In this document: positions 7,646-12,891 of the stretch, piece after piece | Layout of the letters: each line of letters begins with the position of its first letter | How positions within the stretch are numbered: position 1 is the stretch's first letter | NCBI GenBank assembly: GCA_002409285.1 | Contig: DHUT01000091.1 | Location: forward strand, 19,110 to 32,000 | DNA length: 12,891 bases | Origin: Firmicutes bacterium UBA5227 | GTDB taxonomy: Bacteria; Bacillota; Clostridia; Tissierellales; Sedimentibacteraceae | Reading direction: 5' to 3' | The notes under the pieces: generated by a model | What the model was told of the DNA's origin: nothing | Seen by the model: the letters and a program-made list of their open reading frames with translations, nothing else | Databases searched by the model: none | Program-made: the position numbers and the translations under genes

Positions 7646-7720
7646 TCATTCTGAGCGGCAGCGAAGAATCCCCTAATATCAGCGTTATTTGGGGGATTCT
7701 TCCTCTGGGGTTCAGAATGA
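7646..7720. repeat. 75-bp palindromic dispersed-repeat element
   Basis: Outer arms TCATTCTGA (7646-7654) and TCAGAATGA (7712-7720) are perfect. Inner arms GAAGAATCCCC (7663-7673) and GGGGATTCTTC (7692-7702) are also perfect, and a short apical stem AATA/TATT (7675-7678 and 7686-7689) closes the hairpin. The region between the outer and inner arms is imperfect. It stands out as G/C-rich in an A/T-rich spacer. From memory, CATTCTGAGCG...GAAGAATC palindromes recur as dispersed intergenic repeats in many bacterial genomes, including Clostridia. No transposase is present. It lies between tepA and ftsK and could also shape the 3' end of the tepA transcript. Confidence 0.7.
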
Positions 7721-7804
7721 CAATGGGTTTACACCCTTATATTTCAATAAAGGGATTTCGACTAATAAATATAATAAACTAATAATTTTGTCATCTTAAG
7801 TCAT

Positions 7805-8659
7805 TTAATTTGAAGAGCTTTGCATTTCACTGATTAATTTCCTAAGTCTGGACATAGCTGAACTGAATCCTCCTATTTCATCAATTAACCCTATTTCAAC
7901 AACTTCCTCTGCATTTAAAACAGTACCCACATCATTTGCAATCTCATCAGTATCATACATGTATTTAAGTAATGCTTCTCTGTCAACCCTTGAATTTGAC
8001 ACTATGAAGTTGGTAATCCGTTCCTGCATTTTTTGAAAATATCTGAATGTCTGTGGCACGCCAATAACAAATCCGTTTGTCCTTATGGGATGTATTGTCA
8101 TGGTTCCGGTAGGCGCAATAAACGAATATCTGGCTGATACTGCAAGAGCAGTGCCAATACTGTGACCGCCCCCTAAAACAATTGAAACCGTAGGTTTTGA
8201 AATACTTGCAATCAACTCGGATATTGCCAGCCCCGCTTCCACATCTCCTCCCACAGTGTTGATTAAAAGCAAGACTCCTTTAACCTCCGGATCCATTTCG
8301 GCACCTATAATCATGGGTATTATATGCTCATACTTAGTTGTCTTGCTTTGGGGCGGCAATGAAGTATGACCTTCGATTTCTCCTATTATACTTATGAAGC
8401 AAATATCCTTGACAGGGTTAATATCAGTAACACTCCCCACCTGCTTAACATTTTCTATGGCTTGGTCTGAATTTTCGTCATTTATATTGTCTTCATTTCC
8501 GTTGAATAAAAACGGGTTTATTGGCTCAGAACTGTTTTTTTGCTTATTATTGCCTTGTGTGTCTTTATAATTTCTGTTTGTATCTAAATTTCTGTTTACA
8601 TCCAGACTATTTAATGTCTGCTTAAATTTATTATTCATATTCTGATTGTCATTTTCCAT
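7805..8659 (-). CDS. tepA: TepA-type ClpP-class serine protease
   Basis: This is a ClpP/crotonase-fold serine protease of the translocation-enhancing TepA family, a cytosolic protein whose Bacillus member has been linked to secretion and sporulation. The catalytic domain covers about residues 85-275. It has the oxyanion segment INTVGGDVEAG (133-143), the nucleophile in LGGGHSIGTAL (Ser167) and a candidate catalytic His190 in MTIHPIR. The order matches TepA rather than housekeeping ClpP. The first 75 or so residues are a poorly conserved Asn/Asp-rich extension that includes an 18-bp tandem duplication (LDVNRN then LDTNRN). This makes the protein (284 aa) longer than usual. The start ATG has GGAGG five bases upstream. 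It sits beside ftsK, as in Bacillus, and is separated from ymxH by a terminator, so it probably has its own promoter. Confidence 0.9.
   Translation of the reverse strand: MENDNQNMNNKFKQTLNSLDVNRNLDTNRNYKDTQGNNKQKNSSEPINPFLFNGNEDNINDENSDQAIENVKQVGSVTDINPVKDICFISIIGEIEGHTSLPPQSKTTKYEHIIPMIIGAEMDPEVKGVLLLINTVGGDVEAGLAISELIASISKPTVSIVLGGGHSIGTALAVSARYSFIAPTGTMTIHPIRTNGFVIGVPQTFRYFQKMQERITNFIVSNSRVDREALLKYMYDTDEIANDVGTVLNAEEVVEIGLIDEIGGFSSAMSRLRKLISEMQSSSN
8570..8605 (-). repeat. 18-bp tandem duplication in tepA
   Basis: Two adjacent 18-base copies (8570-8587 and 8588-8605) differ at a few positions and encode LDVNRN and LDTNRN in frame. They lie in the non-catalytic Asn-rich N-terminal extension. 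Confidence 0.75.
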
Positions 8660-8720
8660 TTAATCCTCCAAGTTCACGGGATATTCCTTAAAATTTACAG
8701 GTTCCTTAAACACTGAACAC

Positions 8721-8754
8721 AAAAATAATCAGGTTTCCGTTATTCCTGATTATT
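8721..8754 (-). terminator. Terminator between ymxH and tepA
   Basis: A perfect 10-bp inverted repeat (8724-8733 and 8745-8754, AATAATCAGG / CCTGATTATT) encloses an 11-base loop. On the minus strand it ends in ATTATTTTTG. It would end the peptidase-dut-ymxH transcript about 60 bases before the tepA start. Confidence 0.65.
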
Positions 8755-8781
8755 CTTTGGAGTTTTATATTTTTTATACAT

Positions 8782-8809
8782 TTAAGCCTGTTATATTTAA
8801 AAGGCTTAA
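8782..8809. repeat. Inverted repeat at the ymxH stop codon
   Basis: Perfect 8-base arms TTAAGCCT (8782-8789) and AGGCTTAA (8802-8809) enclose 12 bases and overlap the ymxH stop. There is no U-tract on the minus strand, so on its own it is not a terminator. It may protect the 3' end or be chance. Confidence 0.4.
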
Positions 8810-9039
8810 TCATTTTCGATAATAATCATATCACTGCCTATTTTCTTAATATTTTTCCATAAAACTTCTTTTTTCTTAGTTTCTTTAAAAAAGTTAAAAT
8901 GTGAATTGTGTCCGGATATGAAGCTTATAATTTCTCCGGTTTTTTCATCAATAACCAAGTCACAATCCCCAAATATCCCCAAATTTTCTCCGGTATCAAT
9001 GTTAATTATTTCCTTGCTGTAGAGCTCGCTGAGTTTCAT
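8806..9039 (-). CDS. ymxH: YlmC/YmxH-family PRC-barrel protein
   Basis: This is a small protein (77 residues) of the YlmC/YmxH sporulation-associated family, which consists of a single PRC-barrel-like beta fold. The biochemical role is not established. The start MKLSELYSKEIINIDTGE and the segment GDCDLVIDEKTGEIISFI are the typical family blocks. I chose ATG 9039 because GGGGGG lies nine bases before it. An in-frame ATG at 9063 would place that ribosome site inside the coding sequence. The gene follows dut closely (32-base gap), as ymxH does in other Firmicutes near the M16 peptidase gene. It is followed by an inverted repeat and then a terminator. Confidence 0.85.
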   Translation of the reverse strand: MKLSELYSKEIINIDTGENLGIFGDCDLVIDEKTGEIISFISGHNSHFNFFKETKKKEVLWKNIKKIGSDMIIIEND

Positions 9040-9071
9040 TATATCTATCCCCCCTTTAATCAATTGATAGA

Positions 9072-9503
9072 CTATACCCCTGTGTGTCCAAATCCTCCTG
9101 AACCTCTTTCAGTTTCATTCAATTCTTCAACTAATTCAAATTCTGCCTGCTCGTGCCTGATAAATACCATTTGGGCGATTCTGTCCCCATTGCTGATGGT
9201 AAATTCCTTATCACCCAGGTTAATCAATATGACCTTAATCTCTCCGCGATAGTCAGAATCAATGGTTCCAATACCATTTACCAGACTTATTCCATGCTTT
9301 ATGGCAAGACCGCTTCTTGCTCTTACCTGAGCTTCATAGCCCTCAGGAAGTTCAACTGATATGCCGGTGGGAATTAGTATTCTTTCCATCGGTTTTAATA
9401 CAACTGATTTTTCCACACATGCCTGTAAGTCAACTCCTGCAGAACCCTTCGTCTCATAAGCCGGAATCTTGAAAGGGCTTTTATTTACTATTTTAACCTT
9501 CAT
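9072..9503 (-). CDS. dut: Deoxyuridine 5'-triphosphate nucleotidohydrolase
   Basis: This trimeric dUTPase hydrolyses dUTP to dUMP and pyrophosphate, which keeps uracil out of DNA and feeds thymidylate synthesis. All five motifs are present in order: GSAGVDL (20-26), RSGLA (63-67), NGIGTIDSDYRGEI (76-89), GDRIAQMV (106-113) and the C-terminal lid RGSGGFGHTG (133-142). Length (143) is normal. The ATG lies inside the end of the M16 peptidase gene (11-base overlap) with GGGAGAG upstream, which suggests coupled translation. Confidence 0.97.
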   Translation of the reverse strand: MKVKIVNKSPFKIPAYETKGSAGVDLQACVEKSVVLKPMERILIPTGISVELPEGYEAQVRARSGLAIKHGISLVNGIGTIDSDYRGEIKVILINLGDKEFTISNGDRIAQMVFIRHEQAEFELVEELNETERGSGGFGHTGV

Positions 9504-10773
9504 AGTTCTCTCCCAGTACTTTATTTATTGTTTCTTCAATATTTTTATGTTTGGTTAAATTCCCGGTAAAAGTAATGCTGAGATTATCAATATCAAATAA
9601 ATCATTTGCTACTTTCAGAACATCTTCAAGCTTTACATTACTGATGCTTTCTATCACTTTTTCAGGATATTGAATTTCATTGTATAAAAGCTCTCTTCTT
9701 CCTATAGCTGACATACGGCTGGACGTGCTTTCAAGACCTAATATATAGTTTCCCTTTATCTGCTGCTTAGCCCTGTTAAATTCCTTTAATGTTATTTTTC
9801 CTTTTTTAATGTCTGCCATTTCCCTTAATATTGTTCTCAGGGCATCTTCCACACATTCATAAGCCATGCCGGCATATGTTGTAAAAATACCTGTATTGGA
9901 GTAATTTGACACAAAGGAATATATTGAATAAACCAAACCCTTTTTCTCTCTTACTTCCTGAAATATCCTTGAGCTCATTGTTCCTCCGAATATATTGTTA
10001 AGCACCAGCAGAGGATAGTAATTTTCATTGTGTCTTCCTATGGTCTTATTGCCTATGCACATATGAAACTGCTCTAAATCCTTGTTTATTCCAACAACCT
10101 TTCTAATGTATACCCCTTGTTTGTCAATATGCTCAGCTTTGGAATTATGCCAATTATCAAACTTATCCTTTATGAGATTAATAAAAGATTCCTCGTCAAA
10201 GCTTCCTGCTATGGAAATTACAGTATTATAAGGAGAATACTTTTCATTCATATAGTCTGTTACCTTTTCCGTTGTAAAGGTCCTTAAATTTTTTTCTGTC
10301 CCTAAAATGTTGTACGCCATGGGGCTGTCGTTGAATATAATTTCCGTAAGCTTGTCATGTACCAAATCTTCCGGAGAATCCTCATACATTTTGATTTCTT
10401 CCACAACAACCGATATTTCCTTATCTATTTCTTCCTGCAAAAATAAGGAGTTAAAAAACATATCAGAAAGTATTTCAACCGCTTCTTCAATATTTTCATC
10501 CAAAACCTTTACATAGAAACAGGTGGATTCCTTGCTGGTAAAAGCATTGAGCTGTCCGCCCAAATTATCCATATCTTCAGCAATTTCATTTGCCTTTCTG
10601 TTTGTTGTTCCCTTAAAAAGCATATGCTCAATAAAATGAGATAATCCGTTTGTTTCCTCTGTTTCATTATTGGAGCCTATGTTTACCCAAATTCCTATGG
10701 AAGCAGATTTTACATAATCTATTTTTTCCATGACTACTCTTAAGCCGTTATCTAATGTGTATTTCTTTATCAT
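9493..10773 (-). CDS. M16 family zinc metallopeptidase (YmxG/MlpA-like)
   Basis: This is an inverzincin-type peptidase of the pitrilysin/mitochondrial-processing-peptidase family, 426 residues in two homologous halves. The zinc motif HxxEH is intact (HFIEHMLFKG, H46, E49, H50), with the third ligand a glutamate in VVEEIKMYEDSP near 125-126. The second half has the substrate-contacting RIFQEVREKKGLVYSIYS block. Position next to dut and ymxH matches Bacillus mlpA (ymxG), a probable housekeeping or sporulation-linked peptidase whose natural substrate is not clear. The start ATG at 10773 is preceded by GGAGG (in CGGAGGAAAAATG). The in-frame ATG at 10791 would bury that site. The 3' end overlaps dut. 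Confidence 0.92.
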   Translation of the reverse strand: MIKKYTLDNGLRVVMEKIDYVKSASIGIWVNIGSNNETEETNGLSHFIEHMLFKGTTNRKANEIAEDMDNLGGQLNAFTSKESTCFYVKVLDENIEEAVEILSDMFFNSLFLQEEIDKEISVVVEEIKMYEDSPEDLVHDKLTEIIFNDSPMAYNILGTEKNLRTFTTEKVTDYMNEKYSPYNTVISIAGSFDEESFINLIKDKFDNWHNSKAEHIDKQGVYIRKVVGINKDLEQFHMCIGNKTIGRHNENYYPLLVLNNIFGGTMSSRIFQEVREKKGLVYSIYSFVSNYSNTGIFTTYAGMAYECVEDALRTILREMADIKKGKITLKEFNRAKQQIKGNYILGLESTSSRMSAIGRRELLYNEIQYPEKVIESISNVKLEDVLKVANDLFDIDNLSITFTGNLTKHKNIEETINKVLGENYEG

Positions 10774-10813
10774 TTTTCCTCCGTATGCCAAGACATTTAA
10801 ACCTGAATCCTCA

Positions 10814-10945
10814 TTACCACCAGAACATTCTTACTTTCATGGTGTTGCTGCATCTTCCCGTGGCTAACAAAATAATAATAATGGCGACCAAAATTACTAC
10901 TATGAGTTTCCTTATAAAAGCAATGTCGTTGCAAAAAAATTTCAT
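10814..10945 (-). CDS. Small single-pass membrane protein, 43 aa, unknown
   Basis: I do not recognise this protein. The ORF runs from ATG 10945 to TAA 10814. The start has a very good ribosome site (AAGGGGG, six bases upstream of the ATG). The peptide begins MKFFCNDIAFIRK, then has a hydrophobic helix (LIVVILVAIIIILLA, about residues 14-28) and a short basic, Cys-containing tail ending RMFWW. Positive charges flank both sides of the helix. It lies 40 bases upstream of the M16 peptidase start on the same strand and would be the first gene of that transcript. It could be a leader peptide, a small membrane regulator or a partner of the peptidase. A plus-strand ORF covering the same bases lacks a comparable ribosome site. 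Confidence 0.6.
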   Translation of the reverse strand: MKFFCNDIAFIRKLIVVILVAIIIILLATGRCSNTMKVRMFWW

Positions 10946-11007
10946 AAAAATCCCCCTTATTTATATGTTATTAATAAAAGGGTTCGTTTATGATTTAATT
11001 AATAAAT

Positions 11008-11013
11008 ATTATA
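11008..11013 (-). promoter_or_regulatory. Possible -10 box for the small ORF / M16 / dut / ymxH unit
   Basis: TATAAT on the minus strand (11013-11008) lies about 60 bases before the small ORF start. No convincing -35 is found at 16-18 bases. The rest of 10946-11057 is A/T-rich spacer in which I see nothing else. Confidence 0.3.
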
Positions 11014-11057
11014 CCTATATTATCAAATTTTAACATAGATTTCAACATATTAATTAA

Positions 11058-11092
11058 CGTGGAGCAAAGATTATAATAATCTTCACACCACG
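11058..11092 (-). terminator. Hairpin after the deacetylase gene, probable terminator
   Basis: Outer arms CGTGG (11058-11062) and CCACG (11088-11092) surround a 4x4 internal loop and a perfect 7-bp inner stem (11067-11073 and 11077-11083) with a 3-base loop. It begins 6 bases after the deacetylase stop. The minus-strand sequence after it (TTAATTAATATG) is only moderately U-rich, so termination may be weak. Confidence 0.5.
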
Positions 11093-11098
11093 CTCATA

Positions 11099-11857
11099 TT
11101 ATTTGTACATATTGTAATACTGCTTCCCTGCTGTTAAGGGTAATTCTTTGTACCGGGACAGTTCATCTATTGTAACGAGCTGGTATCCCATTTCTATAAG
11201 CTTTGGAACAGCTATTTTTGCAGCTTCTGCTGTGGTTTCGTACAAATCATGCATCAGAATAATATCCCCATCCTTCACATTATTGAAAATATTATCAAGT
11301 ATCATTTGTGTGTTTCTATTTTCCCAGTCCCTGGTATCAATAGACCATTTAATAACAGGTCTTGAAATTTTTTTATTCAGTTCTTCATCACTTGCGCCAT
11401 AGGGAGGTCTCATTATTGTAGCTGTATAGCCTGAAACGTTATAGATTATATCATTCGTTCCCTGCACCTGTCTGTATACATCTTCATCTGATAACTTAGT
11501 TAAGTCTTCGTGATTATAAGTATGATTGCCTACCTGGTTTCCGTTTTCTATAATTTGATTCAACGTGTCCTTATATCTGTTTGCCTCCGTGCCCAATACA
11601 AAAAATGTTGCCTCCGAATTATTTTCTTTCAACACCTGAAGTATTTCAGGTGTATATTTAGACGGACCATCATCAAATGTCAGAGCAACCATAGGCTTGT
11701 CCGGATCTATAACCCTTTTTACTTCCGTTTCTTTAGTAAATCCCTGAGCCTGAGTAATTGAATACTGCGTGTTTCCTGCTTCTGCAGCCGCAACCCCTAT
11801 ATTAGCTGAAAAAATCATCATTGCTGCTAATGACAAAACCAATATTTTTTTTAACAT
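11099..11857 (-). CDS. Secreted polysaccharide deacetylase (CE4, NodB domain)
   Basis: A carbohydrate-esterase-4 enzyme, probably removing acetyl groups from cell-wall N-acetylglucosamine or N-acetylmuramic acid outside the membrane. An N-terminal signal peptide (MLKKILVLSLAAMMIFSA..., likely cut near AAA-EA, about residue 26) is followed by all five NodB motifs: TFDDGP (60-65), HTYNH (112-116, metal ligands), RPPYG (150-154), DTRDW (174-178) and LMHD (201-204). Length is 252. It occupies the place of Bacillus ylxY, before the M16 gene, although exact substrate and any sporulation role cannot be read from sequence. The start has GGGAGG eight bases upstream, and the promoter is near consensus. 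A 13-codon stretch at 12060-12101 resembles its C-terminal tail. Confidence 0.92.
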   Translation of the reverse strand: MLKKILVLSLAAMMIFSANIGVAAAEAGNTQYSITQAQGFTKETEVKRVIDPDKPMVALTFDDGPSKYTPEILQVLKENNSEATFFVLGTEANRYKDTLNQIIENGNQVGNHTYNHEDLTKLSDEDVYRQVQGTNDIIYNVSGYTATIMRPPYGASDEELNKKISRPVIKWSIDTRDWENRNTQMILDNIFNNVKDGDIILMHDLYETTAEAAKIAVPKLIEMGYQLVTIDELSRYKELPLTAGKQYYNMYK

Positions 11858-11889
11858 AATATATTCCTCCCATTTATTTATTAGTACTT

Positions 11890-11923
11890 GCTATATACAA
11901 ATTATATATCCTATTTATATAGC
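11890..11923. promoter_or_regulatory. Inverted repeat flanking the deacetylase -10 box
   Basis: Perfect arms GCTATATA (11890-11897) and TATATAGC (11916-11923) are 18 bases apart. One arm abuts the -35 and the other falls at the expected transcription start. The spacing of half-sites fits a dimeric repressor, but the sequence is A/T-rich. Confidence 0.4.
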
Positions 11924-11929
11924 CATCAA
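11901..11929 (-). promoter_or_regulatory. Deacetylase promoter
   Basis: On the minus strand TTGATG (-35, 11929-11924) is separated by exactly 17 bases from a perfect TATAAT (-10, 11906-11901). This puts the start of transcription roughly 35 bases before the deacetylase ATG, with GGGAGG in the leader. Confidence 0.7.
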
Positions 11930-12059
11930 TACTCACTAAAAGGATATGCAGGTATATATATCACAGGAATGACAGCATATTCTAAAACCGCCATATATTA
12001 TATGTATTATTGTTAGTATACATATATTAGTTATCCCTGTCTTTTTTATATTATTTTCT

Positions 12060-12101
12060 TTACATGTTTTCTTGCTGCTGTCCTGCCGCAAGGGGTAATT
12101 C
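12060..12101 (-). pseudogene. Remnant of a second deacetylase C-terminus
   Basis: Read on the minus strand from 12101, the codons spell ELPLAAGQQQENM followed by TAA. The intact neighbouring deacetylase ends ELPLTAGKQYYNMYK. Nine of the first 13 residues match and about 28 of 39 bases match, and both lie next to a stop codon. This suggests a duplicated deacetylase of which only the tail survives, joined to a truncated permease. The match is short, so chance is not excluded. Confidence 0.45.
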
Positions 12102-12589
12102 AGTTTTATTATAAAAATAAATATCATAACTGCCCGAACATATTTAATACCGAAAAACTCCACTGCCTCCATCCCCAATAAATTCAGTATGCTGTTAACA
12201 AGCCCCTGGTTTCCGAACACCACGCTCCAGCCCATGAGTGCTGACGCCACAGGAACTATAATCGGCGAAAGCATTGCCCATCTTGGAAATCTGTAAAGCC
12301 TGTCCGACATCATTATGCTGAAAGCCAGAGAAATTACCACTATTACAGGAACGCCTACAGCTATAAATGCCAGACTGTTTCTAACGGATAGCTGAAATGC
12401 AGTGTTTCCTGCCAAATCGACAAAGTTTTCAAATCCCACGAACCTTTTTTCCGCAACTCCTTTTGTAAAGGTATAGTAAAGGCTCATAAATATAACATTT
12501 ATTTCTCTTTCTATAAATATTTTCTTTGGTTTTTCTTTGGTGAAACCGTACAGCAACCATCCATGCTTTTTCCAACCGATTAAAAACAT
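12102..12589 (-). pseudogene. Truncated sugar ABC transporter permease (MalF/UgpA type)
   Basis: An open frame from 12589 to 11936 contains recognisable binding-protein-dependent permease sequence only over about residues 34-157. It runs from FMSLYYTFTKG through RFVGFENFVDL and helices at 72-92 and 104-126 to GNQGLVNSILNLLG and EFFGIKYVRAVMIF. The normal first membrane helix after the WKKHGW start is replaced by a Lys-rich stretch containing an 11-bp tandem duplication. No ribosome site precedes the ATG at 12589. The whole C-terminal half, including the EAA loop that contacts the ATPase, is missing. The last 55 or so codons of the frame do not look like protein. No ATPase, second permease or binding protein is adjacent. 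The family normally has about 290 residues. Confidence 0.75.
12520..12541 (-). repeat. 11-bp tandem duplication in the permease remnant
   Basis: Two perfect copies of ACCAAAGAAAA (minus strand) lie head to tail at 12541-12531 and 12530-12520, in the region where the first membrane helix should be. Eleven is not a multiple of three, so the duplication shifts the frame. Confidence 0.8.
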
Positions 12590-12696
12590 ATATTACAGTC
12601 TTCGAAATCTAAGCAAGCAATTAAAAGCTTGAAATGTTTATATTAATTGTTTATAATTAAGAAACACAAATAAATTTAAACTTAATGTGTGAAATA

Positions 12697-12818
12697 ATGA
12701 TTACAAAAATGCCTTCTCACTGTGGAGATGATACTTGTTCTTCTTGTATTATAGCCGGGGACTATATTTTTTAGCACATCATGGTTGAGGTCAGGATGTA
12801 GGCAAGACAATTAGTTAG
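12697..12818 (+). pseudogene. Frameshifted fragment of an unidentified small gene
   Basis: In one plus-strand frame 12697-12771 reads MITKMPSHC and CGDDTCSSCIIAGDYIF before a TAG. Shifting by one base after the six-T run (12766-12772) continues the text as AHHG, then a TGA, then GQDVGKTIS. Restoring one T would give GDYIFLAHHG. That is the pattern expected of a decayed coding sequence. There is no ribosome site before either ATG. The GDYIFLAHHG string faintly recalls RidA-like proteins, but I cannot establish the family. The rest of 12590-12874 is A/T-rich and otherwise featureless to me. Confidence 0.45.
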
Positions 12819-12874
12819 TACAAATTTAACGGCATTAAATAATATAATAATTTTTTAATTAGGAGGATTTAAGT

Positions 12875-12891
12875 TTGAAACAAATATGTAG
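12875..12891 (+). CDS. Start of a plus-strand gene cut by the window edge
   Basis: A perfect AGGAGG (12861-12866) is followed eight bases later by TTG at 12875, then AAA CAA ATA TGT and a partial codon (MKQIC if TTG is read as Met). A TATAAT at 12843-12848 could be its -10, with no good -35. Too short to identify. It is the only sign of an active gene on the plus strand, divergent from the deacetylase cluster. Confidence 0.5.

Noticed and set aside
8680..8720. tepA promoter (TTGTGT-17-TGTAAA on the minus strand)
   Set aside because: Both hexamers match consensus poorly (about 3/6 and 4/6). The terminator upstream implies a promoter here, but I cannot place it.
10755..11033. Plus-strand ORF of 92 codons across the M16 5' region
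   Set aside because: There is no ribosome site and no recognisable domain, and it starts inside the peptidase gene. The minus-strand 43-codon ORF in the same place has a strong ribosome site.
11928..11996. 22-codon minus-strand ORF beginning MAVLEYAVIP
   Set aside because: It has no ribosome site and a stop two codons before the ATG, and it runs into the deacetylase -35. It is too short to support.
11998..12027. Inverted repeat ATATGTAT/ATACATAT downstream of the deacetylase tail remnant
   Set aside because: It is pure A/T apart from one G/C pair, has no U-tract, and could easily arise by chance in this sequence.
12618..12649. Inverted repeat CAATTAA/TTAATTG near the right edge
   Set aside because: Seven A/T-rich bases with an 18-base loop are not above background here.
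1..12891. CRISPR array, tRNA/rRNA, intact transposase, toxin-antitoxin or defence module
   Set aside because: None was seen on either strand. The only palindromes and repeats are those listed, and all intact genes are housekeeping or cell-wall functions.

Overview
This is a low-GC stretch whose gene content and order fit an anaerobic, probably endospore-forming member of the Clostridia. Nothing here fixes the genus. All ten well-supported intact genes, plus one probable small gene, are on the minus strand. In transcription order they are: a secreted CE4 polysaccharide deacetylase, a 43-residue membrane peptide not in standard annotation, an M16 zinc peptidase, dUTPase (dut), a YlmC/YmxH PRC-barrel protein, a TepA-type ClpP-like protease, FtsK/SpoIIIE, RimO, PgsA, RecA and RNase Y (rny). 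The order closely parallels the Bacillus ylxY-mlpA-ymxH...tepA-spoIIIE...pgsA-recA-rny region.

Layout. 1-154 holds the rny terminator and a striking 9-bp tandem repeat just after the rny stop. 154-5050 carries rny, recA, pgsA and rimO. rimO overlaps both ftsK (1 base) and pgsA (14 bases), so ftsK-rimO-pgsA looks translationally coupled. recA and rny each have their own strong sigma-A-type promoter. 5050-7446 is ftsK, transcribed from a promoter embedded in a perfect dyad. 7600-7800 contains a 75-bp palindromic repeat of a dispersed-repeat type. 7805-10945 carries tepA, then (past a terminator) ymxH, dut, the M16 peptidase and the small membrane ORF, with dut and the peptidase overlapping. 11099-11857 is the deacetylase with a near-consensus promoter. 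From about 11930 to the right edge is a gene graveyard: a sugar ABC permease remnant, what looks like the C-terminal tail of a second deacetylase, and a frameshifted fragment of an unidentified gene on the plus strand. In Bacillus, pnp and rpsO sit next to this cluster, so this edge looks like a synteny breakpoint. The last 17 bases start a new plus-strand gene behind a perfect Shine-Dalgarno.

Functionally the core is housekeeping: recombination (RecA), chromosome segregation (FtsK/SpoIIIE), RNA turnover (RNase Y), phospholipid synthesis (PgsA), ribosome modification (RimO), nucleotide sanitation (Dut), and proteolysis and cell-wall modification. I found no defence system, CRISPR array, RNA gene or intact mobile element. 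The unusual signals are short in-frame tandem repeats at the ends or linkers of several conserved proteins, a repeat-built open frame fused out of phase to rny, promoters placed inside dyads, an overlooked small membrane ORF, and the degraded right edge.
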